Source: Geothrix sp. (GTDB lineage Bacteria > Acidobacteriota > Holophagae > Holophagales > Holophagaceae). From it: a stretch of DNA of 32,536 nt. A model generated the notes under the pieces. It was not told where the DNA came from, did no database searches, and worked only from the letters and a program-made list of their open reading frames with translations. Positions 14,587 to 22,963 of the stretch are shown here, piece by piece (the first letter of the stretch is position 1; each line of letters begins with the position of its first letter). The position numbers and the translations under genes were made by a program. The stretch spans positions 1 through 32,536 of the forward strand of contig JAVBYJ010000029.1 in NCBI GenBank assembly GCA_030824075.1, written 5' to 3'.

Positions 14587-15957
14587 ATGCCCCGCACCAT
14601 GATCGAACCCTTCCGCATCAAGTCCGTCGAGCCCATCCGCATGACGACCTCCCAGGAGCGGCTGGGGATGCTGGAGGCCGCGAAGCTGAACGTGTTCAAG
14701 CTGCGGGCGGAGGACGTGCTGCTGGACTGGCTCACGGATTCGGGCACGGGCGCCATGAGCTCGGCCCAGTGGGGCGCCATCATGGTGGGCGACGAAAGCT
14801 ACGCGGGCTCCCGCAGCTTCTTCCGCCTGGAAGCCGTGCTGAAGGACATCACCGGGATGGAACACTTCATCCCCACCCACCAGGGGCGGGCTGCCGAGAA
14901 GGTGCTGTTCAGCGCCGTTTGCAAGCAGGGCGACCTGGTCCCCAACAACTGCCATTTCGATACCACCCGGGCCAACCTGGAATTCAATGGTGTGGAGGCC
15001 GTGGACCTGGTGATCGCCGAGGGGCTGAAGCCCAGCCTCATCCACCCCTTCAAGGGCAACATTGATTTGGCCCGGGTCGAGGAAACCCTGAAGAAGGATG
15101 GCCACCGCATCCCCTTCGGCATGATCACGGTGACCAACAATACCGGTGGCGGACAGCCGGTCTCCATGGCCAACATCCGAGCCTATGCCAAGCTCCTCAA
15201 GGAGCATGGCAAGCCCTTCATCATGGATGTCTGCCGCTTCGCCGAGAACGCCATGTTCATCAAACTCCGCGAAGAGGGCTACCAGGACACATCCATCAAG
15301 GCCATCTGCCAGGAGATGTTCAGCTACGCCGACGGCTGCACCATGAGCGCCAAGAAGGACGGCATGGTGAACATCGGCGGCTTCATCATGCTGCGCAGCG
15401 ATGAATGGCTGGATCCCGTCCGTAACATGCTCATCCTCACCGAGGGTTTCCCCACCTACGGCGGCCTCGCCGGTCGCGACCTGGAGGCCTTGGCCGTGGG
15501 CCTGGAAGAAGGCATGGAAGAGGACTACCTCCGCTACCGCCTCCGCACCGCCGAGTATTTGGGCGAGAAGCTCGAAGCCGCGGGCGTGGGCTTCGTGAAA
15601 CCCACGGGTGGCCACGCGGTCTACATTGATGCCAAAACCGTGCTGCCGAACATGCCCGTGGCGCACTACCCGGCCTGGGCCCTCTGCAACGCTCTGTACC
15701 TCGAAGGCGGCATCCGGGGTGTGGAGATCGGTTCCGTGATGTTCGGCAAGCGGCTGGAGGATGGCACCGAGACCTACCACAGCATGGAGCTGGTGCGCCT
15801 CGCCTTCCCGCGGCGCATGTATACCCAGAGTCACTTCGACTTCGCCGCCGAGGTGATCGCCGAGGTGAAGGCGAAGGCCAGCGAGATCCGGGGCGTGAAG
15901 ATCGCCAAGCAGAGCAAGTATCTGCGGCACTTCACGGCCGAGATGGCTTGGGTTTAA
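14587..15957 (+). CDS. tnaA: Tryptophanase (PLP beta-eliminating lyase)
   Basis: 456-residue PLP enzyme, converting tryptophan to indole, pyruvate and ammonia. ATG at 14587 follows GGAG at 5 bases; a 26-codon longer frame lacks family similarity. The fold matches the tryptophanase/tyrosine phenol-lyase family throughout: EPFRIKSVEP, LTDSGTGAMS, GDESYAGSRSF, PTHQGRAAEK, AGGQPVSM-like GGGQPVSMAN, and PLP lysine in SAKKDGMVNIGG. Three positions that separate the two enzymes read as tryptophanase: Asp in CHFDTTRAN (Thr in TPL), Ile in VEIGSV (Arg in TPL) and His in RHFTAEM (Phe in TPL). Other stretches (SYADGCTMSAKKD, AGRDLEALAVGL) look TPL-like. No TnaC leader peptide or tryptophan permease is seen nearby. 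Confidence 0.85.
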   Translation: MPRTMIEPFRIKSVEPIRMTTSQERLGMLEAAKLNVFKLRAEDVLLDWLTDSGTGAMSSAQWGAIMVGDESYAGSRSFFRLEAVLKDITGMEHFIPTHQGRAAEKVLFSAVCKQGDLVPNNCHFDTTRANLEFNGVEAVDLVIAEGLKPSLIHPFKGNIDLARVEETLKKDGHRIPFGMITVTNNTGGGQPVSMANIRAYAKLLKEHGKPFIMDVCRFAENAMFIKLREEGYQDTSIKAICQEMFSYADGCTMSAKKDGMVNIGGFIMLRSDEWLDPVRNMLILTEGFPTYGGLAGRDLEALAVGLEEGMEEDYLRYRLRTAEYLGEKLEAAGVGFVKPTGGHAVYIDAKTVLPNMPVAHYPAWALCNALYLEGGIRGVEIGSVMFGKRLEDGTETYHSMELVRLAFPRRMYTQSHFDFAAEVIAEVKAKASEIRGVKIAKQSKYLRHFTAEMAWV

Positions 15958-15968
15958 AAGAGAGAATT

Positions 15969-16011
15969 AACCGCAGATGACGCAGATGGCCTATCGGCCT
16001 CATCTGCGGTT
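15969..16011 (+). repeat. Hairpin repeat after tnaA, possible terminator
   Basis: Arms AACCGCAGATGA (15969-15980) and TCATCTGCGGTT (16000-16011) are perfectly complementary over 12 bp; inside, GGCC-TATC-GGCC forms a second stem. The left arm continues as a near tandem copy (CGCAGATGA then CGCAGATGG). The stem begins 11 bases after the tnaA stop. Only a short T-rich run follows, so it may terminate tnaA transcription or be a dispersed palindromic repeat, or both. Confidence 0.6.
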
Positions 16012-16101
16012 TGAAATTCTTTGCCTGGGGGAGGCAGGCCGCCCTGCCAAGGGATGAATCTCTGTAGGATGGGCGAGACACTCATTCCATCAGGAGTTCC
16101 C

Positions 16102-17502
16102 GTGACCTCCACACCGGCAGCCCTCTTCGCCCGCCAGCAGGGTGCCCGGTGGCGGGTGGCGGCCACTTCAGCGGATCAGCGCAAGGCCAAGCTCCGAGCC
16201 CTGCTGGACGCCCTCATGGCCCACCGGGCCGAGGCCCAGGCTGCCCTGTTGGCGGATTTCCGCAAGTCTCCGGAGGAAGTCGATCTCACGGAGTTGTACC
16301 CCGTCATCTCTGAAATCAAGGACGCCCTGCGCCACCTCCCCCGCTGGATGAAACCCCGCAAGGTGTCCACGCCCATCGGCCTCTTCGGCAGCGCAGGCAC
16401 CATCGTCCATGAACCCCGGGGCCTGGTCCTCATCATCAGCCCCTGGAACTACCCCATCTACCTCACCCTCGGACCGTTGGTTTCCGCCCTCGCCGCCGGC
16501 AACTGCGCAGTGATCAAACCTTCCGAGTTCACGCCCCATACCACCGCCTTCCTCAAGAAGCTGTTGGCCGGGTTGTTTCCCGAGGAGGAAGTGGCCCTGG
16601 TGGAAGGCGATGCCGAGGCCGCCAAGGCTCTGCTGGCCCTGCCCTTCGACCATATCTTCTTCACCGGAAGCCCTGCCGTGGGCAAGGTGGTGATGAAGGC
16701 CGCGGCCGAGCATTTGACCTCCGTCACCCTGGAGCTGGGGGGCAAGTCACCGGTGCTGGTGGCTGAAGACGCCGACCTGCGCGAGGCCGCCCGCAAAATC
16801 GCCTGGGGCAAGTGCCTCAATGGCGGTCAGACCTGTGTGGCGCCCGATTACGTCCTGGTCCACGAACGGGTTCACGACGCGCTGGTGGAGGAACTCAAGA
16901 AGGCACTCATGCACTTCTATGGCGCCGATGCCAGCGCCCGCCAGGCCAGCCCCGACCTGGCCCGCATCGTGAACGGCCACCACCTGGCGCGGATCAAGGC
17001 CCTGCTCGACACCTCCGGTGCCACCGTGTCCTTTGATGGGGACTGCCATGCTGCGGCCCGCTACATGGCCCCCACCCTGCTCACCGACGTCGACCCGGCC
17101 TCCCCGGTCATGCAGGAGGAGATCTTCGGCCCCCTGTTGCCCATCCTGAAAGTGCCGGATATGGACGCCGCCGTGGCCTTCGTGAACGCGCGCCCCAAGC
17201 CGCTGGCTCTCTACATCTTCAGCGGAAGCCGCCGAATGGCTGAATCCCTCATCGCACGTACGACCGCCGGTGGAAGCTGCATCAATGACACCATCCTGCA
17301 CTTCGCCCACACAGGGCTGCCCACCGGCGGTGTGAACACCTCCGGCTTCGGCAAAGCCCACGGCATCCACGGCTTTGAGGCCTTTTCCAATGCACGGGGC
17401 GTCCTGCGTCAGCGCACGCGCTACTCCGCCATCCAGCTCATGTACCCGCCCTACACGGGCTTCGTGCGCCGGATGATCGATCTGACCATGAAGTATTTCT
17501 AG
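16102..17502 (+). CDS. Aldehyde dehydrogenase, ALDH3-like
   Basis: 466-residue NAD(P)-dependent enzyme oxidising aldehydes (probably medium/long-chain or aromatic) to acids. GTG at 16102 is preceded by AGGAG at 5-6 bases; the frame stays open further upstream without a better site. Motifs: SPWNYPIYLTLGPLVSALAAGN, coenzyme loop FTGSPAVGK, general base E211 in LELGGKSP and nucleophile C245 in GGQTCVAPDYV, then EEIFGPLLPI. The absence of a long N-terminal extension, the APDYV after the Cys and the hydrophobic C-terminal tail (YPPYTGFVRRMIDLTMKYF) all fit the ALDH3/fatty aldehyde dehydrogenase group. It ends in a 4-base convergent overlap with a short-chain dehydrogenase. Confidence 0.92.
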   Translation: MTSTPAALFARQQGARWRVAATSADQRKAKLRALLDALMAHRAEAQAALLADFRKSPEEVDLTELYPVISEIKDALRHLPRWMKPRKVSTPIGLFGSAGTIVHEPRGLVLIISPWNYPIYLTLGPLVSALAAGNCAVIKPSEFTPHTTAFLKKLLAGLFPEEEVALVEGDAEAAKALLALPFDHIFFTGSPAVGKVVMKAAAEHLTSVTLELGGKSPVLVAEDADLREAARKIAWGKCLNGGQTCVAPDYVLVHERVHDALVEELKKALMHFYGADASARQASPDLARIVNGHHLARIKALLDTSGATVSFDGDCHAAARYMAPTLLTDVDPASPVMQEEIFGPLLPILKVPDMDAAVAFVNARPKPLALYIFSGSRRMAESLIARTTAGGSCINDTILHFAHTGLPTGGVNTSGFGKAHGIHGFEAFSNARGVLRQRTRYSAIQLMYPPYTGFVRRMIDLTMKYF

Positions 17503-18308
17503 TGGCGGCCCACGAACTCGTCCATGCTCCGGTTCACGCCAAAGAAGCCCAGCACCGCATCGAAGAGGAAGGGCGGCAACACGCGCACCACGGGAACGGT
17601 CATCACGAAGCGGGGCATGATCAACCTTGAGCGGTTGCCCTCGATGGCCCTCATGATGCGGCGAACGACATAGTCAGGCTTGAGGATGGGCAGCAGCCAG
17701 GCAAAGCGGGTTTTCACCCCCTCGAACATGCCCGTGTCGATGAAAAAGGGACAGACCACCGTCGTCCGGATGGGACTGCCCAGGCGCTTGAGTTCCATGC
17801 GCAACGACTCGTCAAAACCCACCGCCGCGAATTTCGAACTGGAATAGTCCACCAGCCGCGAGGTGCCCGCCAAGCCGGCCGCTGAGGCCACGGTCACGAT
17901 GTGCCCCTTCCCGGCCGCCATCATGCCCGGCAGGAAGGCCCGCACGGTCCAGAAGAGCGCCAGGGCATTCACCTGGAAAGTACGCTCGATGGCCTCGTCG
18001 CTGCATTCCATCAATGGCCTGCCGGAGACGATCCCCGCGTTGTTGATGAGGATGTCCACCTCGCCCCGGGAGGCGGAGACTTCGGCACAGGTGGCTTGCA
18101 GAACCGTCCGGTCGGAGAGGTCCACCACAAACCCTTCGGCATCTCCGCCCAGGGTGTGGATCTCCTCACAGACAAGGCCCAGCCCCTTGGCGTCCCGGTC
18201 AAGCAGGGACACCCGAGCCCTCTTTCGCACAGCGTCCAGGGCCATGAGACGGCCCAGGCCGCTGGCCGCACCGGTGATGAGGACGTGGGCGCCGCGGAAA
18301 TCAGTCAT
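17499..18308 (-). CDS. Short-chain dehydrogenase/reductase (SDR)
   Basis: 269-residue classical SDR. ATG at 18308 has GAGG 6 bases upstream. Cofactor loop TGAASGLG at 12-19, D37 after the second strand (favours NAD over NADP), NNAG at 89-92, catalytic tetrad N114, S142, Y155 and K159 (YSSSK). The C-terminal third is hydrophobic (RFVMTVPVVRVLPPFLFDAVLGFFGV), as in the membrane-associated retinol/sterol dehydrogenase-like SDR16C group. With the convergent ALDH3-like gene, a role in lipid alcohol/aldehyde metabolism is possible, but the two are on opposite strands. Confidence 0.88.
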   Translation of the reverse strand: MTDFRGAHVLITGAASGLGRLMALDAVRKRARVSLLDRDAKGLGLVCEEIHTLGGDAEGFVVDLSDRTVLQATCAEVSASRGEVDILINNAGIVSGRPLMECSDEAIERTFQVNALALFWTVRAFLPGMMAAGKGHIVTVASAAGLAGTSRLVDYSSSKFAAVGFDESLRMELKRLGSPIRTTVVCPFFIDTGMFEGVKTRFAWLLPILKPDYVVRRIMRAIEGNRSRLIMPRFVMTVPVVRVLPPFLFDAVLGFFGVNRSMDEFVGRH

Positions 18309-18343
18309 GGAAGCCTCGTGGGTTTCCTGATGCTAGCACCGGG

Positions 18344-20383
18344 TCAGCGCTGGGCATCCTCCAGCGCGCCCTGGGCCGCTTCCCAGTCACTCATGGCGTA
18401 GGCCAGGTCCGCCTCCAGGGCCTTCTGGGCATCCAGCCTGGTGCTGAAGGCCTGCCAGTCCGTGGGATCCATGGTGGCCATCTCCTTCTGGAGCTCCGTC
18501 AGCCTCGCCTCCAGGTCCGCGACCTTGGCCTCGGCCTCGGCCACCTGCTTCTCGAAGCGCTTCACCGCCCGCTGTTTGTCCCGGTCGATGGGGCTCTGGG
18601 GCTTCACCGCAGAGCCAGGTTTCGCCTGTGGCGAAGCGGGTTTCCTGGGCGAATCGGGCAGCTTGGGAGCTTCGGGTTCCTTGCTGCCAGCCTCTCCGCC
18701 TGACGCGCCGCGCCCCGCACGGCGCTCCCGCTCGCCCTTCGGGCTCTCGGAGTCGGAGTCTTCCTCAGCGCCCAGGTCCAGATCCACCCAGGCCTGGTGA
18801 TCCTCGTAGCCGCCTTCGCGGAATTCGGCCCGGCCCTCGTGAATGCGCAGCAGAGAATCCGCCACCCGACCCAGCAGGTAGCGATCATGGGTCACCACGA
18901 TGGCCGCGCCGGTGAAGCTCAGGATGGTGTCTTCCATCGCCTCCATGCTGGGAATGTCCATGTGGTTGGTGGGCTCGTCCAGCAGCAGCAGGTTCACGCC
19001 GTGGCGGATGAGCGTGGCGATGCTCAAGCGGGCGCGTTCGCCGCCGGAAAGCGCGGTGACGGGCTTGTCCACCTCATCGCCGCGGAACTGGAACTTGGCC
19101 AGAAAACCCAGGATGTCCTGTTTCACCGCCTGCGGCGTCACCGCGTGGATCTGCTGGAACACCGTGTTCCGCGGATCCAGGTTGCGGTGGTGCTGGTCGA
19201 AGTAGCCCACCTTCACCTGACTGCCGAGGCGAGCCTGACCCGTGATGAAGGGGATTTCTTCGGAGATGGCCTTCAGCAATGTGGATTTACCGGTGCCGTT
19301 GAGGCCCACGATCCCCATCTTCTGACCGCGCTTGATCTGCAGTTGCTCCAGGGGCGTGTAGAGCGGCTTTCCACCCCAGCCCACGCTGGCGTTCTCCAGC
19401 AACAGGGCGATATCGCCACTGCGCTGAGTCTCCGGAAAGCTGAACTTCACCTTGCGGCGATCGCGAAGGGGGCTTTGGATGCGATCAAGTTTGGAGAGGT
19501 GGGTACGGCGGCCCCGGGCCTGCTTGGTGTTCTGGCCTGCGATATTGCGGCGGATGTATTCTTCCTGTTTCTTGATGTAGGCCTGCTGCTGCTCGAAGTG
19601 CCGCTCCTGCAATTCCAGCTCCAGCTCCTTCTTATCCATGAACTCGGAATAGTTGCCCTCGTAGCTCCGCGAACGGCCCAATTCCAGTTCCAGGATCTCG
19701 GTGGCAATCTTGTCCAGGAAGTAGCGGTCATGGCTGATGACAGCCACCGTGGCATCCGTGTCCTGGATGAAGTCCTCCAGCCAACGCAGGCTGGGCAGGT
19801 CCAGGTGGTTGGTGGGCTCGTCCAGCAGCAGCAGATCCTGGCCCTGGAGGATGGCCTTGGCCAGCATCACGCGGCTCTTCTGCCCGCCTGACAGGGTTTC
19901 CACCGGGCAGTCGAAATCGGTGGTGCTGAATCCGAGCGACTGGAGGATGCTTTCGGCACGAGCGCGGATGCTGAATCCATCGAGGTGTTCGAAGGCCTCT
20001 GTGACCTTCTGATAGCGATCCATCACCTCATCAAGATGGCCGCCAGGTTCCCCCATGCGATGTTCCAGGTCGCGCATCTCGTGCTGAAGGCGCTCGACAT
20101 CTCCGAACGCCGCCAGGGCCTCTTCCAGCACACTGCCCCGCGTATCTGGCACCAGATCCTGGGCGTAATGGCCCATGCGGATGCCGCGCTCCTTGGTCGG
20201 CCTGACGACGGTACCGTGGTCGGCTTCCATCTGACCGAGCAGCAGTTTGAAGACCGTGCTCTTCCCCGCGCCGTTGCGCCCAATGACGCCCCAGCACTCA
20301 CCCTCCTGGATGGCCCAGGTGACGTCCTTCAGCACCTCCTGGGGGCCGAAGCGGAGATCCACGTGGTTGAGGGATGCGAGCAT
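18344..20383 (-). CDS. ABC-F family ATPase (Uup/YheS-like)
   Basis: 679-residue soluble protein with two ABC cassettes and no membrane domain, so a ribosome-associated ABC-F factor rather than a transporter. Cassette 1: Walker A GRNGAGKST (35-43), signature LSGGQKSR, Walker B LLLLDEPTNHLD. A charged helical linker (ELELELQERHFEQQQAYIKKQEEYIRR), the P-site tRNA interaction motif region, precedes cassette 2 with Walker A GLNGTGKST (about 355-365), signature LSGGERARLS and LLLLDEPTNHMD. A low-complexity Ser/Pro/Lys linker (about 555-610) leads to a C-terminal coiled coil (KQRAVKRFEKQVAEAEAKVADLEARL), as in Uup. Antibiotic resistance is not implied; housekeeping translation factors of this class are common. 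Confidence 0.93.
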   Translation of the reverse strand: MLASLNHVDLRFGPQEVLKDVTWAIQEGECWGVIGRNGAGKSTVFKLLLGQMEADHGTVVRPTKERGIRMGHYAQDLVPDTRGSVLEEALAAFGDVERLQHEMRDLEHRMGEPGGHLDEVMDRYQKVTEAFEHLDGFSIRARAESILQSLGFSTTDFDCPVETLSGGQKSRVMLAKAILQGQDLLLLDEPTNHLDLPSLRWLEDFIQDTDATVAVISHDRYFLDKIATEILELELGRSRSYEGNYSEFMDKKELELELQERHFEQQQAYIKKQEEYIRRNIAGQNTKQARGRRTHLSKLDRIQSPLRDRRKVKFSFPETQRSGDIALLLENASVGWGGKPLYTPLEQLQIKRGQKMGIVGLNGTGKSTLLKAISEEIPFITGQARLGSQVKVGYFDQHHRNLDPRNTVFQQIHAVTPQAVKQDILGFLAKFQFRGDEVDKPVTALSGGERARLSIATLIRHGVNLLLLDEPTNHMDIPSMEAMEDTILSFTGAAIVVTHDRYLLGRVADSLLRIHEGRAEFREGGYEDHQAWVDLDLGAEEDSDSESPKGERERRAGRGASGGEAGSKEPEAPKLPDSPRKPASPQAKPGSAVKPQSPIDRDKQRAVKRFEKQVAEAEAKVADLEARLTELQKEMATMDPTDWQAFSTRLDAQKALEADLAYAMSDWEAAQGALEDAQR

Positions 20384-20408
20384 GTCCGGAAGCCTTCAGA
20401 TTTCAGCA

Positions 20409-20434
20409 AGAAGGCCACCTTGCGGTGGCCTTCT
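20409..20434 (-). terminator. Intrinsic terminator of tRNA-Ala
   Basis: Perfect 11-bp stem (20409-20419 with 20424-20434, AGAAGGCCACC/GGTGGCCTTCT) with a 4-base loop, 3 bases after the CCA end of the tRNA. The minus-strand tail is only moderately T-rich (TTCTTGC). The same stem sits 26 bases before the ABC-F start. Confidence 0.8.
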
Positions 20435-20437
20435 GTT

Positions 20438-20513
<76 letters not shown>

Positions 20514-20527
20514 AATCGGGAAGAACC

Positions 20528-20556
20528 AGTATCCCACTCCTTCCTGGCTTCTGCAA
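20528..20556 (-). promoter_or_regulatory. Likely sigma-70 promoter of tRNA-Ala
   Basis: On the minus strand, -35 TTGCAG (20551-20556), a 17-base spacer and -10 GATACT (20528-20533), ending 14 bases before the mature tRNA 5' end. This leaves room for a leader of about 7 bases. Confidence 0.6.
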
Positions 20557-20575
20557 GCGCTGATCAACGCAGTGA

Positions 20576-22549
20576 TCACCGGGCCGACAGCCGGAGCCGC
20601 TGGCCCACCTGGATGCGATCGCCCTTCAACCGATTCCATGCCTTGAGATCCCCGGGGGTGATGCCGTACTTGCGGGCGATCGTCGCCAGGGTATCGCCCT
20701 TTTGAACCCGGTGCAGGCCACCCGCGTGGATGGGAATCGGCTCAGCGGCAATGCGGCTCGGAAGGCGCACGTCATCCCCGGGATGCAGCGCCTTCACGGA
20801 TTGGGGATTCAGCCGCATCAACTCACCCAGGGAGACGTGGTGGGTTCGGGCGAGTTTCGCCAGGGTATCGCCCGGCTTCGCGCGGAGGAGGGTGGGCGCC
20901 GCCGGGGCCTCAGCCTTGGCCGGCTCAGCGGGAGCGGGCACCTCGAGTGGAGGCGCCGTCACCCGTTCACCAGCCTTCGATGGGGCAAGGGGTAGTGGGA
21001 TCTGTCCTGGCGGAGGCATCGGCTGGGACGGTGTCTCTGGTTCCTTCGGGGGGGCCGTCGAACCATCCAGATCACGGGGCACCACCGGAAGAGAAGGCAG
21101 GGGACGATCGCCGAGGGCCTTCACGCGCCTGGCTCCAGATGCAAGGTCACGCTCCTCCATGGCCATGGCGGGAGGCGGCGGCACCAGCAATCGCTTGCCG
21201 GGCTTGAACTGTCTGGCGGAGATGTCGTTGGCTTCGAGCAGGTCCTCCGGCGTCAGCTTGAAACGTTTGGCCACCTTGGCGAGGGTGTCCCCCTTCCGCA
21301 CGGTGTAGCCCCGAAAGTCCAGCCGCTTGCCGGCGGGCATGCCGGCCAGCTGGCGCAGGCAATCCAGGGCCTTGCCGGGCGGCACCCGCAGTTGGTAGGT
21401 GCCGGGCGGCGTGGACCCACGCAAAAGCTCGGGATTCAGCGCCTTCAAGGTTCCAGCATCAGTCCCTGCACAGCGCGCCAGCACGGTGAGGCTGGTCATC
21501 GTAGAGACCGTGACGGTTTCGTAGGCGTAGGGCATGAGGGGGGCGATGCGCAGACCGTAGCGCTCAGGATTTCGGCCCACCAGGATGGCCGCGCAGAGCT
21601 GGGGGATGTAGTTCTTCGTTTCGGTCCTCAGCCATCGGGACCGGGCCAGGTCCCAGAAATTCCGGGTTCCCACATTCTGGATGGCCCGCTCCAGTGTGAG
21701 TGGACCCGCGTTGTAGCTGGAGGCAGCCAGGTACCAGTCGCCGGTGATTTCGTAGAGGCGCTTGAGGTATCGCGCAGCGGCCCGGGTCGCCTTGACGGGG
21801 TCCCGGCGCTCCTCGACCCACGCGTTGGCGGTGAGCCCGTAGATCCGTCCTGTGGAGCGGATGAATTGCCACATGCCCACGGCCTTGGCCCGGCTCTTCG
21901 CCTCATTCCGGAACCCCGATTCGATGACCGCCAGATAGGCCAGATCTGCGGGTACCCGTTCCTCCGCAAAGACCTGCCGGATCATGGGCATGTACATGGA
22001 GGCCCGACCCATCGCGTTCTCCATGAAGCCGCGCTTGGTGGTGCCGAAGAGGTTCACCCAGGTGGCCACCTTGTCATTCAGGTCGATGGGGAAATCGTAG
22101 GTGGCACCCTGCTCCGCCACCCTCACCCGCTCCAGTTCCGCCCTGAGTTCGTCACCGCTGATGGTGACGACTTCATCCGGGGACTTGAGGCCCGGTTCGG
22201 CCCCGGGCGATGCTTCCGCGGTGATCTGGTCCTGGACCTCCTTCAATCGCTGGAGGAGTTTCTGGACCTCATCTTGTTTCAGGAGTTCGGTGGACCAATC
22301 TGCGGTGAGGACATCGGCCTCGTCGGATCGCAAGACGGCGGTGGCATCGTCGTCGGCCTCCATCGCCTTCTCCGCGGCATCCAACAGCACCCGGAGCCGC
22401 TGGATGCGGGCGCTGTCGGATTCGGCCGCCCGTGCGGGTACCGTGGCCACCTGTGCCTGGGGGGACTGAGCCGGCAGCTGCACCGGCGCCACCCCCCAGA
22501 TGAGCGTGGCCAGGACCAGAACCGGCATGAGCCTAATGGCTTTCGGCAT
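20576..22549 (-). CDS. mltD: MltD-type lytic transglycosylase with three LysM domains
   Basis: 657-residue periplasmic enzyme that cleaves peptidoglycan glycan strands. A signal peptide covers about residues 1-27 (hydrophobic LMPVLVLATLIWGVAPV); no lipobox is evident, unlike E. coli MltD. After a coiled N-terminal region, the SLT domain begins near 185, with catalytic E210 in AVIESGFRNEAKSRAKAVGMWQ and the AASSYNAG motif near 280. Three LysM peptidoglycan-binding repeats follow: YTVRKGDTLAKVAKRF (about 419), KPGDTLAKLARTH (about 560) and HRVQKGDTLATIARKYG (about 612), separated by a Pro-rich stretch (490-555). The ATG at 22549 overlaps gcvH by 17 bases; ATG 22528 avoids overlap and is an alternative. 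Confidence 0.93.
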   Translation of the reverse strand: MPKAIRLMPVLVLATLIWGVAPVQLPAQSPQAQVATVPARAAESDSARIQRLRVLLDAAEKAMEADDDATAVLRSDEADVLTADWSTELLKQDEVQKLLQRLKEVQDQITAEASPGAEPGLKSPDEVVTISGDELRAELERVRVAEQGATYDFPIDLNDKVATWVNLFGTTKRGFMENAMGRASMYMPMIRQVFAEERVPADLAYLAVIESGFRNEAKSRAKAVGMWQFIRSTGRIYGLTANAWVEERRDPVKATRAAARYLKRLYEITGDWYLAASSYNAGPLTLERAIQNVGTRNFWDLARSRWLRTETKNYIPQLCAAILVGRNPERYGLRIAPLMPYAYETVTVSTMTSLTVLARCAGTDAGTLKALNPELLRGSTPPGTYQLRVPPGKALDCLRQLAGMPAGKRLDFRGYTVRKGDTLAKVAKRFKLTPEDLLEANDISARQFKPGKRLLVPPPPAMAMEERDLASGARRVKALGDRPLPSLPVVPRDLDGSTAPPKEPETPSQPMPPPGQIPLPLAPSKAGERVTAPPLEVPAPAEPAKAEAPAAPTLLRAKPGDTLAKLARTHHVSLGELMRLNPQSVKALHPGDDVRLPSRIAAEPIPIHAGGLHRVQKGDTLATIARKYGITPGDLKAWNRLKGDRIQVGQRLRLSAR

Positions 22550-22916
22550 GTACCAGGGCCTCGTAGGCCTTGGCGTCGAGAAGGTCCGCGAGATCGCCCG
22601 CCAGCTTGATCTTCACCATCCAGCCCTTGCCGTAGGGGTCTTCGTTCACGGCTTCCGGATGATCGGCCAGGGTGGCATTCACATCGAGCACCTCGCCGGC
22701 CGATGGCATGTTCAGTTCAGAGACCGTCTTCACGGATTCCACCGTGCCGAATTCCTCGCCCTGCGCGAAGGAAACGCCGACTTCCGGCAGGTCCACGAAC
22801 ACCACGTCACCCAGTGCATCCTGAGCGTATTGCGTGATGCCCACCAGGGCGGTGCCGTCGCCCGCAGGCTTCAGCCACTCATGGTCCTTGGTGTATTTCA
22901 GGTCGGCAGGAAACAT
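22533..22916 (-). CDS. gcvH: Glycine cleavage system H protein
   Basis: 127-residue lipoyl carrier shuttling the aminomethyl group between GcvP, GcvT and the dehydrogenase. ATG at 22916 has GGAGG at 5 bases (ctggaggatcc context). The lipoylation site is K63 in EFGTVESVKTVSELNMPSAGEV, the standard GcvH hairpin. The N-terminal YTKDHEWLK and C-terminal GKGWMVKIKL are also typical. It follows gcvT after 47 bases. Confidence 0.97.
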   Translation of the reverse strand: MFPADLKYTKDHEWLKPAGDGTALVGITQYAQDALGDVVFVDLPEVGVSFAQGEEFGTVESVKTVSELNMPSAGEVLDVNATLADHPEAVNEDPYGKGWMVKIKLAGDLADLLDAKAYEALVHAESH

Positions 22917-22963
22917 GGATCCTCCAGAAGGGGCGTTGCGTGGCATGGGATGAAAGCGGAAAG

